Shown here: positions 42,114-51,840 of the stretch, in pieces
How the letters are laid out: every line of letters starts with the position of its first letter
Position numbering within the stretch: position 1 is the first letter of the stretch
Source of the DNA: JBBPYC01 sp038200275
GTDB lineage: Bacteria > Pseudomonadota > Gammaproteobacteria > Burkholderiales > Burkholderiaceae_C
Direction: 5' to 3'
Length of the DNA: 64,000 bases
Assembly: GCA_038200275.1 (NCBI GenBank)
Contig: JBBPYC010000054.1
Coordinates: forward strand, 1-64,000
Translations under genes and position numbers: made by a program
Notes under the pieces: generated by a model
Told to the model about the DNA's origin: nothing
Seen by the model: only the letters and a program-made list of their open reading frames with translations
Databases searched by the model: none

Positions 42114-44780
42114 ATGCCCACTCCCCGCCTCCCAAAGCCGGCTGCGCCTGCCGTAGACGATCTTGCAACCAGCGCGCACACGCCGATGCTGCGGCAGTAC
42201 CTTGCGCTGAAGGCCGAGCACCCGCACGCGCTGCTGCTGTACCGACTTGGGGACTTCTATGAGTTGTTCTATGACGACGCAAAGCAGGCCGCAAAAATTC
42301 TCGGCATCACGCTAACGCAGCGTGGCCAGTCGGCCGGCCAGCCGGTGCCGATGGCCGGTGTGCCGGCGCATGCGATGGAAGGCTATCTCGCGCGGCTGGT
42401 GAACGCGGGCTGCGCGGTGGCGATCTGCGAACAAGTCGGCGTGGTCTCGGGCAACGCACCGGTCGAACGCAAGGTGCTGCGCGTGGTCACGCAGGGCACC
42501 TTGACCGACGCAGCGCTGCTGCCCGAACGGCAGGAGTCGCTGCTGCTGGCCGTGCATGCCGGCGCGGTGCAAGGCATCGGGCTGGCCTGGCTCAGTCTCA
42601 CCCAAGGCGAGTTGCAATTGGCCGAGTGCAGCTTGGCCGCGTTGGACGGCTGGCTGACTCGCATCGGCCCAAGCGAAGTGGTGCTGAGCGCAGAAGTCGC
42701 GGGTGGGCTGGAGCGGCAACTGCAGACCGCTGCCGCACAGCAACACTTCGTGCTGACCCGACGCGCCGCCTGGCAGTTCGATGCGGCGCTGGGTGTGCGC
42801 AGCTTGCTCGGACTGCTCGGCGCAGCCAGCTTGCAAGGCTTTGGCGCCGACGCATTGATTGACGCACAAGCCGCTGCCGCTGCGTTGCTCAGCTATGCGC
42901 AGGCGTCGCTGGGCGGCACCGCGCCGCCGCTGCAACGCCTCGTGGTGCAGCGCGACGACGCGTTCATCGCGCTGCCTGCAACCACGCGGCGCAACCTTGA
43001 ACTCACGCAGACGTTGCGTGGGGAGGCGTCGCCCACCTTGCTGTCGCTGCTCGACACTTGTGCCAGCGCGATGGGCAGCCGCTTGCTGAAGCGCTGGCTG
43101 CTGGAGCCCAAGCGCAACCGGGACGAGGCCCAAGCCCGGCTCGCCGCGCTGGCCGTGTTGCTTGCGGTGCCGGCTGCATCGCCGCACGCAGCGCCGTTCA
43201 CCGCGCTGCGCCGGCCGCTGCGCGGCGCAGCCGACGTAGAGCGCATCGGCGCGCGCACCGCGCTGCGCCAGGTGCGCCCACGCGAACTGGTTGCGTTGCG
43301 CCACACGCTAAAACTAACAGAGCAGCTGGTGCAGAACGCACCTGCGCCCACGCCGCTTTTGACGCAGATCTTTGCCGATCTGGCACCGCCCGCAGGCTGC
43401 GCGACGTTGCTGCTGCAGGCGCTCGGCGACGAGCCGGCCGCGCTACTTAGCGCAGGCGGGGTGATTGCCGCCGGCTTCGATGCCGAACTCGACCGACTGC
43501 GTGGGGTGGGCGCGCACAGCGATGCGTTCCTGCTGGAGCTTGAAGCGCGCGAGCGCACGCGCACCGGCATCCACAATCTGCGGGTCCAGTTCAATCGGTT
43601 GCACGGCTACTTCATCGAAGTGACCACCGGCCAGATCGACCGCGTGCCGCCTGACTACCGCCGTCGCCAGACGTTGAAGAATGCCGAGCGTTTCATCACG
43701 CCGGAGCTCAAAAGCTTTGAAGACCAGGCGCTGTCGGCGGAGAGCCAGGCGCTGCAGCGCGAGAAGGTGCTGTTCGATGACCTGCTGGACCGTCTGCAGC
43801 CGCACCTGCCCGCACTGCACCGGATCGGACGAGCACTGGCCACGCTCGATGGGTTGTGCACGCTGGCGGAACGCGCCGATACCCTGGGCTGGTGCGCGCC
43901 GCAGTTCATGAAAGCGCCAGGCATAGAGATCGAACGCGGCCGCCATCCGGTGGTGCAGGCGCGGCTTGCCGAAGCGTTGAACGCGCCGTTCATCGCCAAC
44001 GACACGCGGCTGTCGGCCAAGGCGCGCATGCAAATCATCACGGGCCCCAACATGGGCGGCAAATCAACCTACATGCGGCAAGTCGCGCTGATCGTGCTGC
44101 TGGCCAGCATCGGCAGCCATGTGCCGGCGGCGCATTGCCGGATCGGTCCGATCGACGGCATCTACACGCGCATCGGAGCGGCTGACGACTTGGCGAATGC
44201 GCAGTCGACCTTCATGCTGGAGATGACCGAAGCTGCGCAGATCCTGCATGCGGCGACGAACCAGTCGCTGGTGCTGATGGACGAGATCGGGCGAGGTACC
44301 TCCACGCTGGACGGACTTGCGCTGGCTTCGGCGATTGCGGCGCACCTGCATGACCATGCCCGTGCGTTCACATTGTTCGCGACGCATTTCTTCGAGCTGA
44401 CCGAGTTTCCGAAGCGGCACGACGCAGCGCACAACGTGCATGTGAGCGCTGCCGAGCAGGGCAGGGACATCGTGTTCCTGCACGAGGTCACGGCCGGCCC
44501 TGCCAGCCGCAGCCACGGCATCCAGGTGGCGCGGCTGGCCGGCGTGCCGACGTCCGTGCTGCGGCAAGCGCGCACCACGCTGGAGGCGTTGGAGGCGAGC
44601 GCTTCGGCGGCGCAGCCGCAGTTCGATCTGTTCGCTGCGGTGTTGCCGCCAGAGCCTGCGGCGCAGGACAGCCCCGTAGAATCCGCGCTGGCTGCGCTTG
44701 ATTGCGATTCGTTGAGTCCACGCGACGCGCTCGATGCGCTCTATGCGCTGCAGCGGCTGCTGCACAACCTGCCTGCTTAA
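42114..44780 (+). CDS. mutS: DNA mismatch repair protein MutS
   Basis: MutS recognises mispaired bases and starts methyl-directed repair with MutL. The mismatch-reading Phe48 and Glu50 are in LGDFYELFYDD. The ATPase domain has Walker A GPNMGGKSTYMRQ (from about residue 644), Walker B VLMDEIGRGTSTLDGL and the signature stretch ATHFFELTEFPKRH. The protein has 888 residues, normal for the order. The start ATG follows the yicC TAG without a gap and uses a weak ribosome site within yicC, so the two are coupled. Confidence 0.97.
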   Translation: MPTPRLPKPAAPAVDDLATSAHTPMLRQYLALKAEHPHALLLYRLGDFYELFYDDAKQAAKILGITLTQRGQSAGQPVPMAGVPAHAMEGYLARLVNAGCAVAICEQVGVVSGNAPVERKVLRVVTQGTLTDAALLPERQESLLLAVHAGAVQGIGLAWLSLTQGELQLAECSLAALDGWLTRIGPSEVVLSAEVAGGLERQLQTAAAQQHFVLTRRAAWQFDAALGVRSLLGLLGAASLQGFGADALIDAQAAAAALLSYAQASLGGTAPPLQRLVVQRDDAFIALPATTRRNLELTQTLRGEASPTLLSLLDTCASAMGSRLLKRWLLEPKRNRDEAQARLAALAVLLAVPAASPHAAPFTALRRPLRGAADVERIGARTALRQVRPRELVALRHTLKLTEQLVQNAPAPTPLLTQIFADLAPPAGCATLLLQALGDEPAALLSAGGVIAAGFDAELDRLRGVGAHSDAFLLELEARERTRTGIHNLRVQFNRLHGYFIEVTTGQIDRVPPDYRRRQTLKNAERFITPELKSFEDQALSAESQALQREKVLFDDLLDRLQPHLPALHRIGRALATLDGLCTLAERADTLGWCAPQFMKAPGIEIERGRHPVVQARLAEALNAPFIANDTRLSAKARMQIITGPNMGGKSTYMRQVALIVLLASIGSHVPAAHCRIGPIDGIYTRIGAADDLANAQSTFMLEMTEAAQILHAATNQSLVLMDEIGRGTSTLDGLALASAIAAHLHDHARAFTLFATHFFELTEFPKRHDAAHNVHVSAAEQGRDIVFLHEVTAGPASRSHGIQVARLAGVPTSVLRQARTTLEALEASASAAQPQFDLFAAVLPPEPAAQDSPVESALAALDCDSLSPRDALDALYALQRLLHNLPA

Positions 44781-44795
44781 GGCACCCCACTCCCC

Positions 44796-45623
44796 ATGAC
44801 TTATTGCGTCGCCATCAAGCTCAACGCCGGGCTTGTATTCCTGTCCGATTCACGCACCAACGCCGGGATCGACCAGATCGGCACCTTTCGCAAAATGATC
44901 GTCTATGAGAAGCCAGGCGACCGCTTCATGGCGCTGCTCTCAGCCGGCAACTTGAGCATCTCGCAGTCGGTGCGCGAGATCCTCCAGGTCGAACAGTTGA
45001 AAGACGACGAAGGCGGCGAGCCGATCACGATCTGGAACGCGCGCAGCATGTTCGATGCGGTGCGTGTGCTGGGTGCGGCGATTCGTCATGTGCATGAGCG
45101 CGACGCCAGGGCACTGAAGAATTCCGGCATCGAATTCAATGTGTCGATGATCTTCGGTGGCCAGATTGCAGGCGAAGGCATGCGGCTGTTCCAGGTTTAT
45201 TCGCCGGGCAACTTCATCGAAGCCACGCAGGAGACGCCGTACTTCCAGATCGGCGAATCCAAGTACGGCAAGCCGGTGCTCGACCGCGTGATCACGCCGG
45301 AGACCCGGCTGGATGAGGCCGCCAAGTCGGCACTGGTGTCGATGGATTCAAGCTTGAAGTCGAATTTGTCGGTTGGCCTGCCGCTCGACTTGGTGGTGTA
45401 TGAGGAAGGCAAGTTCGCAACCGACCGGATCGTCTGCATCGACGAGCACAACCCTTACTTCAAGATGGTGCACGACGGTTGGGGCCAAAAGCTGCGCGCA
45501 ATGTTCGACAGCCTGGAAGACCCACAGTGGAATGACGAGCCGACCGAAGTGCCGCTGTTGACGCCGTCGGCACGCTTCAAACCGCTGAAGAAGATCTCAA
45601 GCCCGCAAGAACGGTTGATCTGA
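44796..45623 (+). CDS. proteasome-type protease, Anbu family
   Basis: A member of the Ntn-hydrolase fold related to HslV and the 20S proteasome beta subunit. It begins MTYCVAIKLNAGLVFLSDSR; removal of Met would expose Thr as the nucleophile, and the Asp/Ser pattern SDSRTNAGID is typical of Anbu (ancestral beta-subunit). Further marks are FMALLSAGNLSISQSVRE and VSMIFGGQIAGEGMRLFQVY. The length is 275 residues. Anbu genes usually neighbour ATP-grasp, alpha-E and transglutaminase-like genes; here they are missing and the gene follows mutS by 15 bases. The substrate and any ATPase partner are not known. Confidence 0.9.
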   Translation: MTYCVAIKLNAGLVFLSDSRTNAGIDQIGTFRKMIVYEKPGDRFMALLSAGNLSISQSVREILQVEQLKDDEGGEPITIWNARSMFDAVRVLGAAIRHVHERDARALKNSGIEFNVSMIFGGQIAGEGMRLFQVYSPGNFIEATQETPYFQIGESKYGKPVLDRVITPETRLDEAAKSALVSMDSSLKSNLSVGLPLDLVVYEEGKFATDRIVCIDEHNPYFKMVHDGWGQKLRAMFDSLEDPQWNDEPTEVPLLTPSARFKPLKKISSPQERLI

Positions 45624-45752
45624 CCGTGCGGGCGGTGGCCGCCCACGCCTTGCCGGTACCGCTGGCAAGGGCGGCGCAACAGACCGACACTACACCCTTG
45701 CGGCCAGGCAACCCGTCGGACCGCCGATGATCGTTTTTCAGGTACCCCTCTG

Positions 45753-48083
45753 ATGCGAAATCCATTGAACGCCTGGCGTGCCGGCACGCGCTGGCCGCTG
45801 ATCCTGCTGTCCCTGCTGGCTGCGTTGATCATCACGATCGGCATTTGTGAAGCGATCGGCTGGCCATTTCTGATCCAGCCACTGCAAAACGCAGCGAGCA
45901 AGGCGCTGGGCCGCAAAGTCGTGTTGGGCCAGAGCGAAGCCAACCACACCGGCGTCAAGCTGCACCTACTGGGCAGCGTGCGCTTGCGCGCGCCGGCGCT
46001 TGAGATCAGCAGCCCGACGTGGAGCGAAGCCCCGCACATGCTGCAGGTACGCGACGCGTTTTTAAAGCTTGGCTACTTCGATCTCTGGCACGCCTACAAA
46101 GGCCAGCCGCTGCACATCAAAGCGCTGGAGGCCGCCGAGCTCGACGCGAATCTGCAGCGGCAGAAAGACGGTCAAGCGTCCTGGGAGTTCAACAAAAAAG
46201 AAGAGCAACCGGCGCCCGACGAGCAAAAGAGGCCGGCGGCCGCGCTGCCGACGTTCGACTCGCTGCGGGTCGAAGCAGGTCATCTTGCTTATCAGGATGA
46301 AGTGCTGCCAGCCAAGATCGATGCGAACTTTGCGCTACGCGATCGAAGCGGCTCTGCAGCGCAGGACCAGACCCTTGCCCCGGCAGCGCCAGCTGCGTTG
46401 ACCGCGGCATCGGCATCGGCATCGGCAGCATCGGCGACTGCCACCGCAGCTGCCCAACCCGCCAAAGGCGAATCGGCGAAGGCCAAGCAAACCAAGAATG
46501 CAGGCAAGCAGGCCGGCCTCACAGCCGAAGCCGGTGACGACGTGCAGAGCGGCGGCAAAGCGCCGTCCGCCGTACTGGCCGATGGTGAAACCGGGCTGCG
46601 ACTGGAGGCGGTCGGCACGTATCAAGAACTGCCGGTCAAGGTCTCGCTGCGCACGACCGGGGCGCTGTCGCTGCTGGCCGAGGGCAAAACCGCGGTGGCT
46701 CAACCGGTGCGGCTATCGGCTGTGGCTGGCAAGACCACGTTGAGCTTCGACGGCACCACCACCGACCCATTGCACCTGACTGCGTTGAGCGGCGACTTCA
46801 CCGGTGGCGGCCCGTCACTGGCCAGCGTCGGCGATGCGCTGGGCGTGACGCTGCCGGAGACGCCGAGCTTCAAGCTGAACGGCCAGCTCGACAAGCAGGC
46901 TGACGTGTGGCGCGTGAAGCTGGCCGAAGCACGCATCGGCTTGAGCCATCTTTCGGGCGAATTCAGTTACGACAAGGGCCGCAAGACGCCGCTGCTCTCA
47001 GGCAAGCTGGCCGGCAAGCGGCTGGTGCTGAATGACTTGGGGCCGTCGGTCGGCACAGCGCCGGCCGATGCCCAAAATTCCGGCACCAAGAGGCGCGGCA
47101 AAGTCTTCCCGGACAAGCGGTTTGATCTGCCATCGCTCGCCGCGATGGACGCCGACATCCAGGTCGACATCGGCGAATTCGATACCGGCACCGACGTGCT
47201 CGCGGTGCTCGAGCCGCTGCGTGCGCATATCCTGCTGGCCGACTCGGTGCTGACGCTGGCCGACATCAAGGCGAACGCGGCCAAAGGCCAGCTTATCGGC
47301 TCGCTGCAACTCGACGGCCGCGGCAAACAGGCCAAGTGGGATGCCAATCTCGGCCTGCGCGGTGTGGACATGGCGCAGATGTTGAAGCTCGAACGCAAAG
47401 GCAAGTCGCCGCCATATCTGAGCGGCAAGCTTGACGCCAAGGTGGACGTGAAAGGCAGCGGCCGCTCCACTGCCGAAATCCTCGGCAGCCTGGATGGCCA
47501 GATCAAGGCGCACATGCGAAACGCGTCCATCTCGCATCTCGCAATCGAAGCCGGCGGGCTCGACATTGCGCAGGCGCTCGGTGTGTTGATCAAGGGCGAC
47601 GAGTCGCTCAAGATCCAGTGCAACATCATTGATCTGACTGTGAAACGCGGGCTGATTCAGCCAAAGCTGTTGGTCATCAGCACGGCCGATTCGACGATGT
47701 GGATCGACGGGCTGATTTCGCTGAAGACCGAAGCGATGGGCTTGAAGGCGATCGTCGCACCCAAGGACTTCAGTCCGCTGACGCTGCGCGCGCCGATCAA
47801 GGTCGAAGGCACATTGAGCGATCCATCGGTTTCGATCGAGCCCGGCAAGCTCGCGGCCAAAGCCGGTGCCGCAGCGCTGCTGGCGCTGGTCACGCCGCTG
47901 GCGGCGGTGCTGCCGTTCGTCGACACCGGTTCGGAAGACGAAGCCAAGCAGGCGGGTGCCCAGTGTGCGGCGATGGTCAAGAAAGAGGGCGCAATCGGAA
48001 AGCCTGCCGGCCGGCCCGCGAATACCCCTGTGCCAGGCGGACAAGCGGGAGGCAAAACCAAGAAAGACGCGGCTAAGCGTTGA
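45753..48083 (+). CDS. AsmA-family protein
   Basis: A large inner-membrane-anchored, periplasmic protein of the AsmA family, whose members shape the outer membrane and have been linked with lipid transport. A single N-terminal membrane helix (RWPLILLSLLAALIITIGIC) is followed by the AsmA beta-rich region. Residues about 205-265 are an Ala-rich, low-complexity insert (TAASASASAASATATAAAQP). The C-terminal AsmA domain has GSGRSTAEILGSLDGQIKAH, MWIDGLISLKTEAMGL and IKVEGTLSDPSVSIEPGKLA. It has 776 residues and ends in a Gly/Lys-rich tail. The gene seems independent of the protease ahead. Confidence 0.9.
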   Translation: MRNPLNAWRAGTRWPLILLSLLAALIITIGICEAIGWPFLIQPLQNAASKALGRKVVLGQSEANHTGVKLHLLGSVRLRAPALEISSPTWSEAPHMLQVRDAFLKLGYFDLWHAYKGQPLHIKALEAAELDANLQRQKDGQASWEFNKKEEQPAPDEQKRPAAALPTFDSLRVEAGHLAYQDEVLPAKIDANFALRDRSGSAAQDQTLAPAAPAALTAASASASAASATATAAAQPAKGESAKAKQTKNAGKQAGLTAEAGDDVQSGGKAPSAVLADGETGLRLEAVGTYQELPVKVSLRTTGALSLLAEGKTAVAQPVRLSAVAGKTTLSFDGTTTDPLHLTALSGDFTGGGPSLASVGDALGVTLPETPSFKLNGQLDKQADVWRVKLAEARIGLSHLSGEFSYDKGRKTPLLSGKLAGKRLVLNDLGPSVGTAPADAQNSGTKRRGKVFPDKRFDLPSLAAMDADIQVDIGEFDTGTDVLAVLEPLRAHILLADSVLTLADIKANAAKGQLIGSLQLDGRGKQAKWDANLGLRGVDMAQMLKLERKGKSPPYLSGKLDAKVDVKGSGRSTAEILGSLDGQIKAHMRNASISHLAIEAGGLDIAQALGVLIKGDESLKIQCNIIDLTVKRGLIQPKLLVISTADSTMWIDGLISLKTEAMGLKAIVAPKDFSPLTLRAPIKVEGTLSDPSVSIEPGKLAAKAGAAALLALVTPLAAVLPFVDTGSEDEAKQAGAQCAAMVKKEGAIGKPAGRPANTPVPGGQAGGKTKKDAAKR

Positions 48084-48227
48084 GGCGATGCACGGCCATT
48101 CTTCGTCGTCGGCTCGACGTACTCCGTGGCCGCCGAACCGAATGCGCAGCGGCACATCAACCAGGGTCTGCCGTGATCTTTCACGCCGGGTGACCGTTGC
48201 CGGGACGCCAGCGCCACCTCACATGCG

Positions 48228-49133
48228 GTGTCGTTCAGCGATCCGCAGACCGGGGCCCTGCGCGACGCTCGGGCCAGTGACATGGCGTTGGCCGAAGCCC
48301 TCGCGCGCTCCGACCATCGCACCGCGCTGCCCGTGGCGCCGGCCCAACGCGACGTCACACCGGACGCGCCGCGCCCAGTGACCAAACTCGCACCGCCGCC
48401 GCCGGCCTTCGCTGCATCGGCGCGACTCGGTGATGTCGAACTGGAAGTCAACGCCGATGGTGGCGTGCGCCGCCTGCATCTGCGCGGTGGGGTCCACCGC
48501 GCGTTGCAGGCGCTCGTGGTTGCGCTGGCCGAGGAGTCGGGATTGATCTTCCAGTTCGGCGAGTGGGTCGTGCGCGCCGCCGTCGCACAGCTCGCGCACC
48601 GGCATGCGGCCGGGCTCGTGATGGTGCCGGTTGCGGTCAATGTGTCGGCACGTCAACGCGTGGACCGCCGCCTGGTTTCGATGTTGCGGGACGCCTTGGC
48701 CGCTGCCAACATCGACGCGGCGCTGCTGTGCCCTGAAATCGCGGAAAGCACCGCGATGAGCGATTCGGACACTGCCGTGCTGCTGTCCGATGAACTGTCG
48801 GCGCTCGGCGCACAGTTTTCGGTGGACGACTTCGGCACCGGTCGTTCGTCGCTTGCACGGCTGAAGCGTTTCGCCATCCATGAATTGAAGATCGACCGCA
48901 GCTTCGTGCAGCGCATGGCGAGCAACAGCGACGACGCAGCGATCGTGCTGGGCACCATTGGGCTGACGCACGGGCTCGGGTTGCGGGTGATTGCCGAAGG
49001 CGTGGAGACGGTGCAGCAGCAGCGATTTCTGGCCGAGCGCGCCTGCGATGCGGTGCAAAGATGTCTGCACGGCCGTCCGGCATCGGCGCAGCAGGTAGAG
49101 TCGCTGCTGCGCGCAATCGGCCAGCCGGCCTGA
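48228..49133 (+). CDS. degenerate EAL-domain protein (probable remnant)
   Basis: The C-terminal two thirds resemble EAL-type c-di-GMP phosphodiesterase domains: VPVAVNVSARQRVDRRLVS, CPEIAESTAMS, SVDDFGTGRSSLARLKRF, HELKIDRSFVQRM and LRVIAEGVETVQQQRFLAE. The first part, which should include the EAL motif itself and the first metal-binding Glu, is replaced by an unrelated, Pro/Ala-rich leader, and the usual C-terminal QGY is altered. It is thus unlikely to be catalytic. Starts with GTG at 48228. It may be a c-di-GMP-binding remnant or a dying gene; the 140 bases ahead read like more broken coding sequence. Confidence 0.6.
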   Translation: MSFSDPQTGALRDARASDMALAEALARSDHRTALPVAPAQRDVTPDAPRPVTKLAPPPPAFAASARLGDVELEVNADGGVRRLHLRGGVHRALQALVVALAEESGLIFQFGEWVVRAAVAQLAHRHAAGLVMVPVAVNVSARQRVDRRLVSMLRDALAAANIDAALLCPEIAESTAMSDSDTAVLLSDELSALGAQFSVDDFGTGRSSLARLKRFAIHELKIDRSFVQRMASNSDDAAIVLGTIGLTHGLGLRVIAEGVETVQQQRFLAERACDAVQRCLHGRPASAQQVESLLRAIGQPA

Positions 49134-49187
49134 CGGCGCGGTGCGCCTCGCCCGCTTTCTTCTTTCTCTGCAGCATTTCAGGCCTCA

Positions 49188-50021
49188 TTGGACTCGATCG
49201 TTTTCTCCCATGGCAATGGCTTTCCGGCCAGCACGTACCGCGTGCTGTTCGAAGCGTTGCAGGCGCGCGGCTTCGTGTTGCATGCCGTCGAAAAATTCGG
49301 CCACGACCCGGCTTATCCTGTCACCGACAACTGGCCGCATCTGGTGCGCCAGCTCACCGACTTCGCACAACCGATCGCGGCCCAAACCGACCGACTCTGG
49401 CTGGTGGGCCACTCGCTCGGCGGCTTCTTGAGCCTGATGGCTGCAGCGCAGCAGCCAACGCTGGCCGCTGGCGTCGTGCTGCTCGACTCGCCGCTGGTGG
49501 GCGGCTGGCGTGCCCGCACGCTGCAAGTGGTGAAGCGCACGCCACTGATGCAGCGTGTCTCGCCCAGTGCGGTGAGCCGGCGTCGGCGCAAGGCCTGGAA
49601 GGACCGCGATGCCGTGCTGCAGCATTTCCGCACCAAGCCAGCCTTCGCCGTCTGGGATCCGCGCGTGCTGGCCGACTACGTCGAGCACGGCACGACGGAT
49701 GCCGATGAACCGTCATCGCAAGGTCAGGCAGCGGCCGAGGCATCCGCACGCATACTGAGTTTCGACCGCGATGTGGAAACCCGCATCTATGACGCACTCC
49801 CGCACCAGCTGGACCGATTGTTCAAACGCCACCCGCTTCAGTGCCCGGTTGCGTTCGTCGGGGGCCGTCAGTCGGCGGAACTGCGCCGCACCGGGCTCAC
49901 GTTGACGCGACGGATTGCCGGCGACCGGATTGCGATGATCGACGGCAGCCACCTGTTTCCGATGGAGCGGCCGGAAGCCACCGCCGAGGCCGTTGGTGCG
50001 GCAATCGGATCGATGGGCTAA
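49188..50021 (+). CDS. alpha/beta-hydrolase
   Basis: A cytosolic alpha/beta-hydrolase of unknown substrate, 277 residues. The oxyanion loop is SIVFSHGNGFPASTYRVLFE, the nucleophile elbow is LVGHSLGGFLSLMA with Ser as nucleophile, and the catalytic His is in AMIDGSHLFPMERPE. The start is a TTG at 49188, without a strong ribosome site, because the conserved fold begins immediately after it. It lies between the EAL remnant and the mscS pseudogene. Confidence 0.85.
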   Translation: MDSIVFSHGNGFPASTYRVLFEALQARGFVLHAVEKFGHDPAYPVTDNWPHLVRQLTDFAQPIAAQTDRLWLVGHSLGGFLSLMAAAQQPTLAAGVVLLDSPLVGGWRARTLQVVKRTPLMQRVSPSAVSRRRRKAWKDRDAVLQHFRTKPAFAVWDPRVLADYVEHGTTDADEPSSQGQAAAEASARILSFDRDVETRIYDALPHQLDRLFKRHPLQCPVAFVGGRQSAELRRTGLTLTRRIAGDRIAMIDGSHLFPMERPEATAEAVGAAIGSMG

Positions 50022-50072
50022 CAAGGGCGCGGCGAGATTGGCCAATTCGATGCCGCACCGCGTCATCCAACG

Positions 50073-50957
50073 GTGAATACCGACCTGCTCTGGCGCTGGC
50101 TGCACGCGCCGCTGTTCACCGTCAGCAGCACCTCGGTCACCACGTCCACCCTGCTTGGGCTGGTAACGCTGCTGGTCGGCGCCTGGTGGTGGGCCACCGA
50201 CCGCATCGAAGCCAGTATTCGGCGGCCCGGCAGAGGCCACCCGCGCAGAGCCATCAGCATCTACGCGTGGGCGCGCGTGGTTCGGTAGGCGCAGTAGATC
50301 GTCGTTACGCTGATCGGGCTGAACTACCTTGGGATTGATCTGGAGAGGTTTGTGCTGGCCGGCGGAGCGGTCGGCGTGGGGATTGGCTTTGGACTGCAAA
50401 AAATCTTCAGCAATTTCATTCCCGGCGTGATTTTGTTGCTGGAAAAAACCATCAAGGAAGGCGATTTTTTTGATCTGCAGTCCGGCATCCACGGCCATGT
50501 GCGCATGATCGGGCTGCACTACACCCGCGCGACCACGAGTGACGAAGTCGACGTGATCGTGCCGAATACCGAGTTCGTTAGCAACCCGTGTCATCAACTG
50601 AAGTTACGGCATTCCGTATCGCCGCGTGCACGTGCCATTCGGCGTGGCTTACGGCAGCGACAAGGAAGAGCCGTCAAGGCCGCCGCGTTGCGGGCCGCTG
50701 CATCGTTCGAATGCACCGTCACCGACCTGCACCGCAAAAGCGACGTCTGGCTCCTCAACGTGGGCGAGTCGTCGCTTGATTTCGAGCTGACCGTGTGGGT
50801 CAGCGCGGGAGCGACCGATTTCCTGGCGCGGGTCGACGCGGCGTGCAAGTGGAAGATCCACAACGAGCTGATCGCCGCCCACATCGACATCTTGTTTCCG
50901 CAGCGGGACCTGCACCTGGGTTCGGGCGAATTGCCCATTCGCCGCGCCGATTCGTAG
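50073..50957 (+). pseudogene. MscS-family mechanosensitive channel, inactivated
   Basis: The reading frame clearly descends from a small-conductance mechanosensitive channel: a first helix region, then IVVTLIGLNYLGIDLERFVL, GGAVGVGIGFGLQKIFSNF (the pore helix TM3) and VDVIVPNTEFVSN. It is broken several times. Two in-frame TAG codons stand at 50286 and 50295 just before IVVTLIG. At 50589 an additional T shifts the frame; in the shifted frame VIN is followed by TGA (50599) where Trp is expected, then SYGIPYRRVHVPFGVAYGSD. A second shift near 50671 restores the first frame to the C-terminus. Confidence 0.88.
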
Positions 50958-50989
50958 CAGACCGCACGGCCGCAGCACACGGCTGTCGG

Positions 50990-51805
50990 TCAATCCGCCC
51001 AGACCACCAGCCCGCTCCAGGCGGTCGCCAGCACCACGATGCCGAACACGATCCGGTAGTACGCAAACGGCACGAAGTCGTGCGTGCTGATGTAGCGCAG
51101 CAGCCAGCGCACGCACAGCCACGCACTGAGAAATGAGAACATTAAGCCCACAGCGAACATCGGCGCATCGGTCACCGACAGCAGCGCGCGCTCTTTGTAG
51201 AGGCTGTAGACGCCGGCGCCGATCAACGTCGGCATCGCGAGGAAGAACGAAAAGTCGGTCGCGGCTCTGCGGCTCAGGCCCAACAGCATGCCGCCAATGA
51301 TGGTCGCACCGCTGCGGCTGGTGCCGGGCACCAGCGCAAGGCACTGCACAAGGCCGACTTTCAGCGCATCCCACGGCGTCATGTCGTCCACGTGCTCGAC
51401 GCGCACATGCCCCGGCGCGCGCTTCTCAGCCCACAAGATGATGAAGCCGCCCAGGATGAAGGTGGTGGCCACCACCACCGGCGTAAACAAATGGCTTTTC
51501 ACGTACTTGCCAAACAGAAGGCCCAGCACCACCGCCGGTAAAAATCCGATCAGCACATTCAGCGTGAACCGTTGTGCCCTGCGCTGCCGCGGCAGTTCGA
51601 CCAGTGTCTCGCGGACCTTTTGCCAATAGACGAGGATCACTGCAAAGATTGCCCCGGTCTGGATCGCGATGTCGAATACCTTGGCTTTTTCGTCGTCAAA
51701 GCCGAGCAGTGAGCCGGCCAGAATCAGATGCCCGGTCGACGAGATCGGCAAAAACTCAGTCAGACCTTCCACGATGCCCATGACGGCGGCTTTGGCGAGC
51801 AGCAA
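50990..51805 (-). CDS. uppP: undecaprenyl-diphosphatase UppP (BacA)
   Basis: UppP recycles undecaprenyl diphosphate to the monophosphate carrier used in peptidoglycan and O-antigen synthesis; it is an inner-membrane enzyme with about eight helices. Family motifs are GIVEGLTEFLPISSTGHLIL, with the essential Glu and Ser, and LALVPGTSRSGATIIGGMLL with the catalytic Arg. The start codon is not ATG: TTG at 51805 gives 271 residues, but the family-like N-terminus (xDTLLLAKA) extends three codons further to a CTG at 51814, which may be the real start. It is convergent with the mscS pseudogene. Confidence 0.93.
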   Translation of the reverse strand: MLLAKAAVMGIVEGLTEFLPISSTGHLILAGSLLGFDDEKAKVFDIAIQTGAIFAVILVYWQKVRETLVELPRQRRAQRFTLNVLIGFLPAVVLGLLFGKYVKSHLFTPVVVATTFILGGFIILWAEKRAPGHVRVEHVDDMTPWDALKVGLVQCLALVPGTSRSGATIIGGMLLGLSRRAATDFSFFLAMPTLIGAGVYSLYKERALLSVTDAPMFAVGLMFSFLSAWLCVRWLLRYISTHDFVPFAYYRIVFGIVVLATAWSGLVVWAD

Positions 51806-51840
51806 GGTGTCCAGATTCGGCTTTCGGTGCGATAGAGGAG

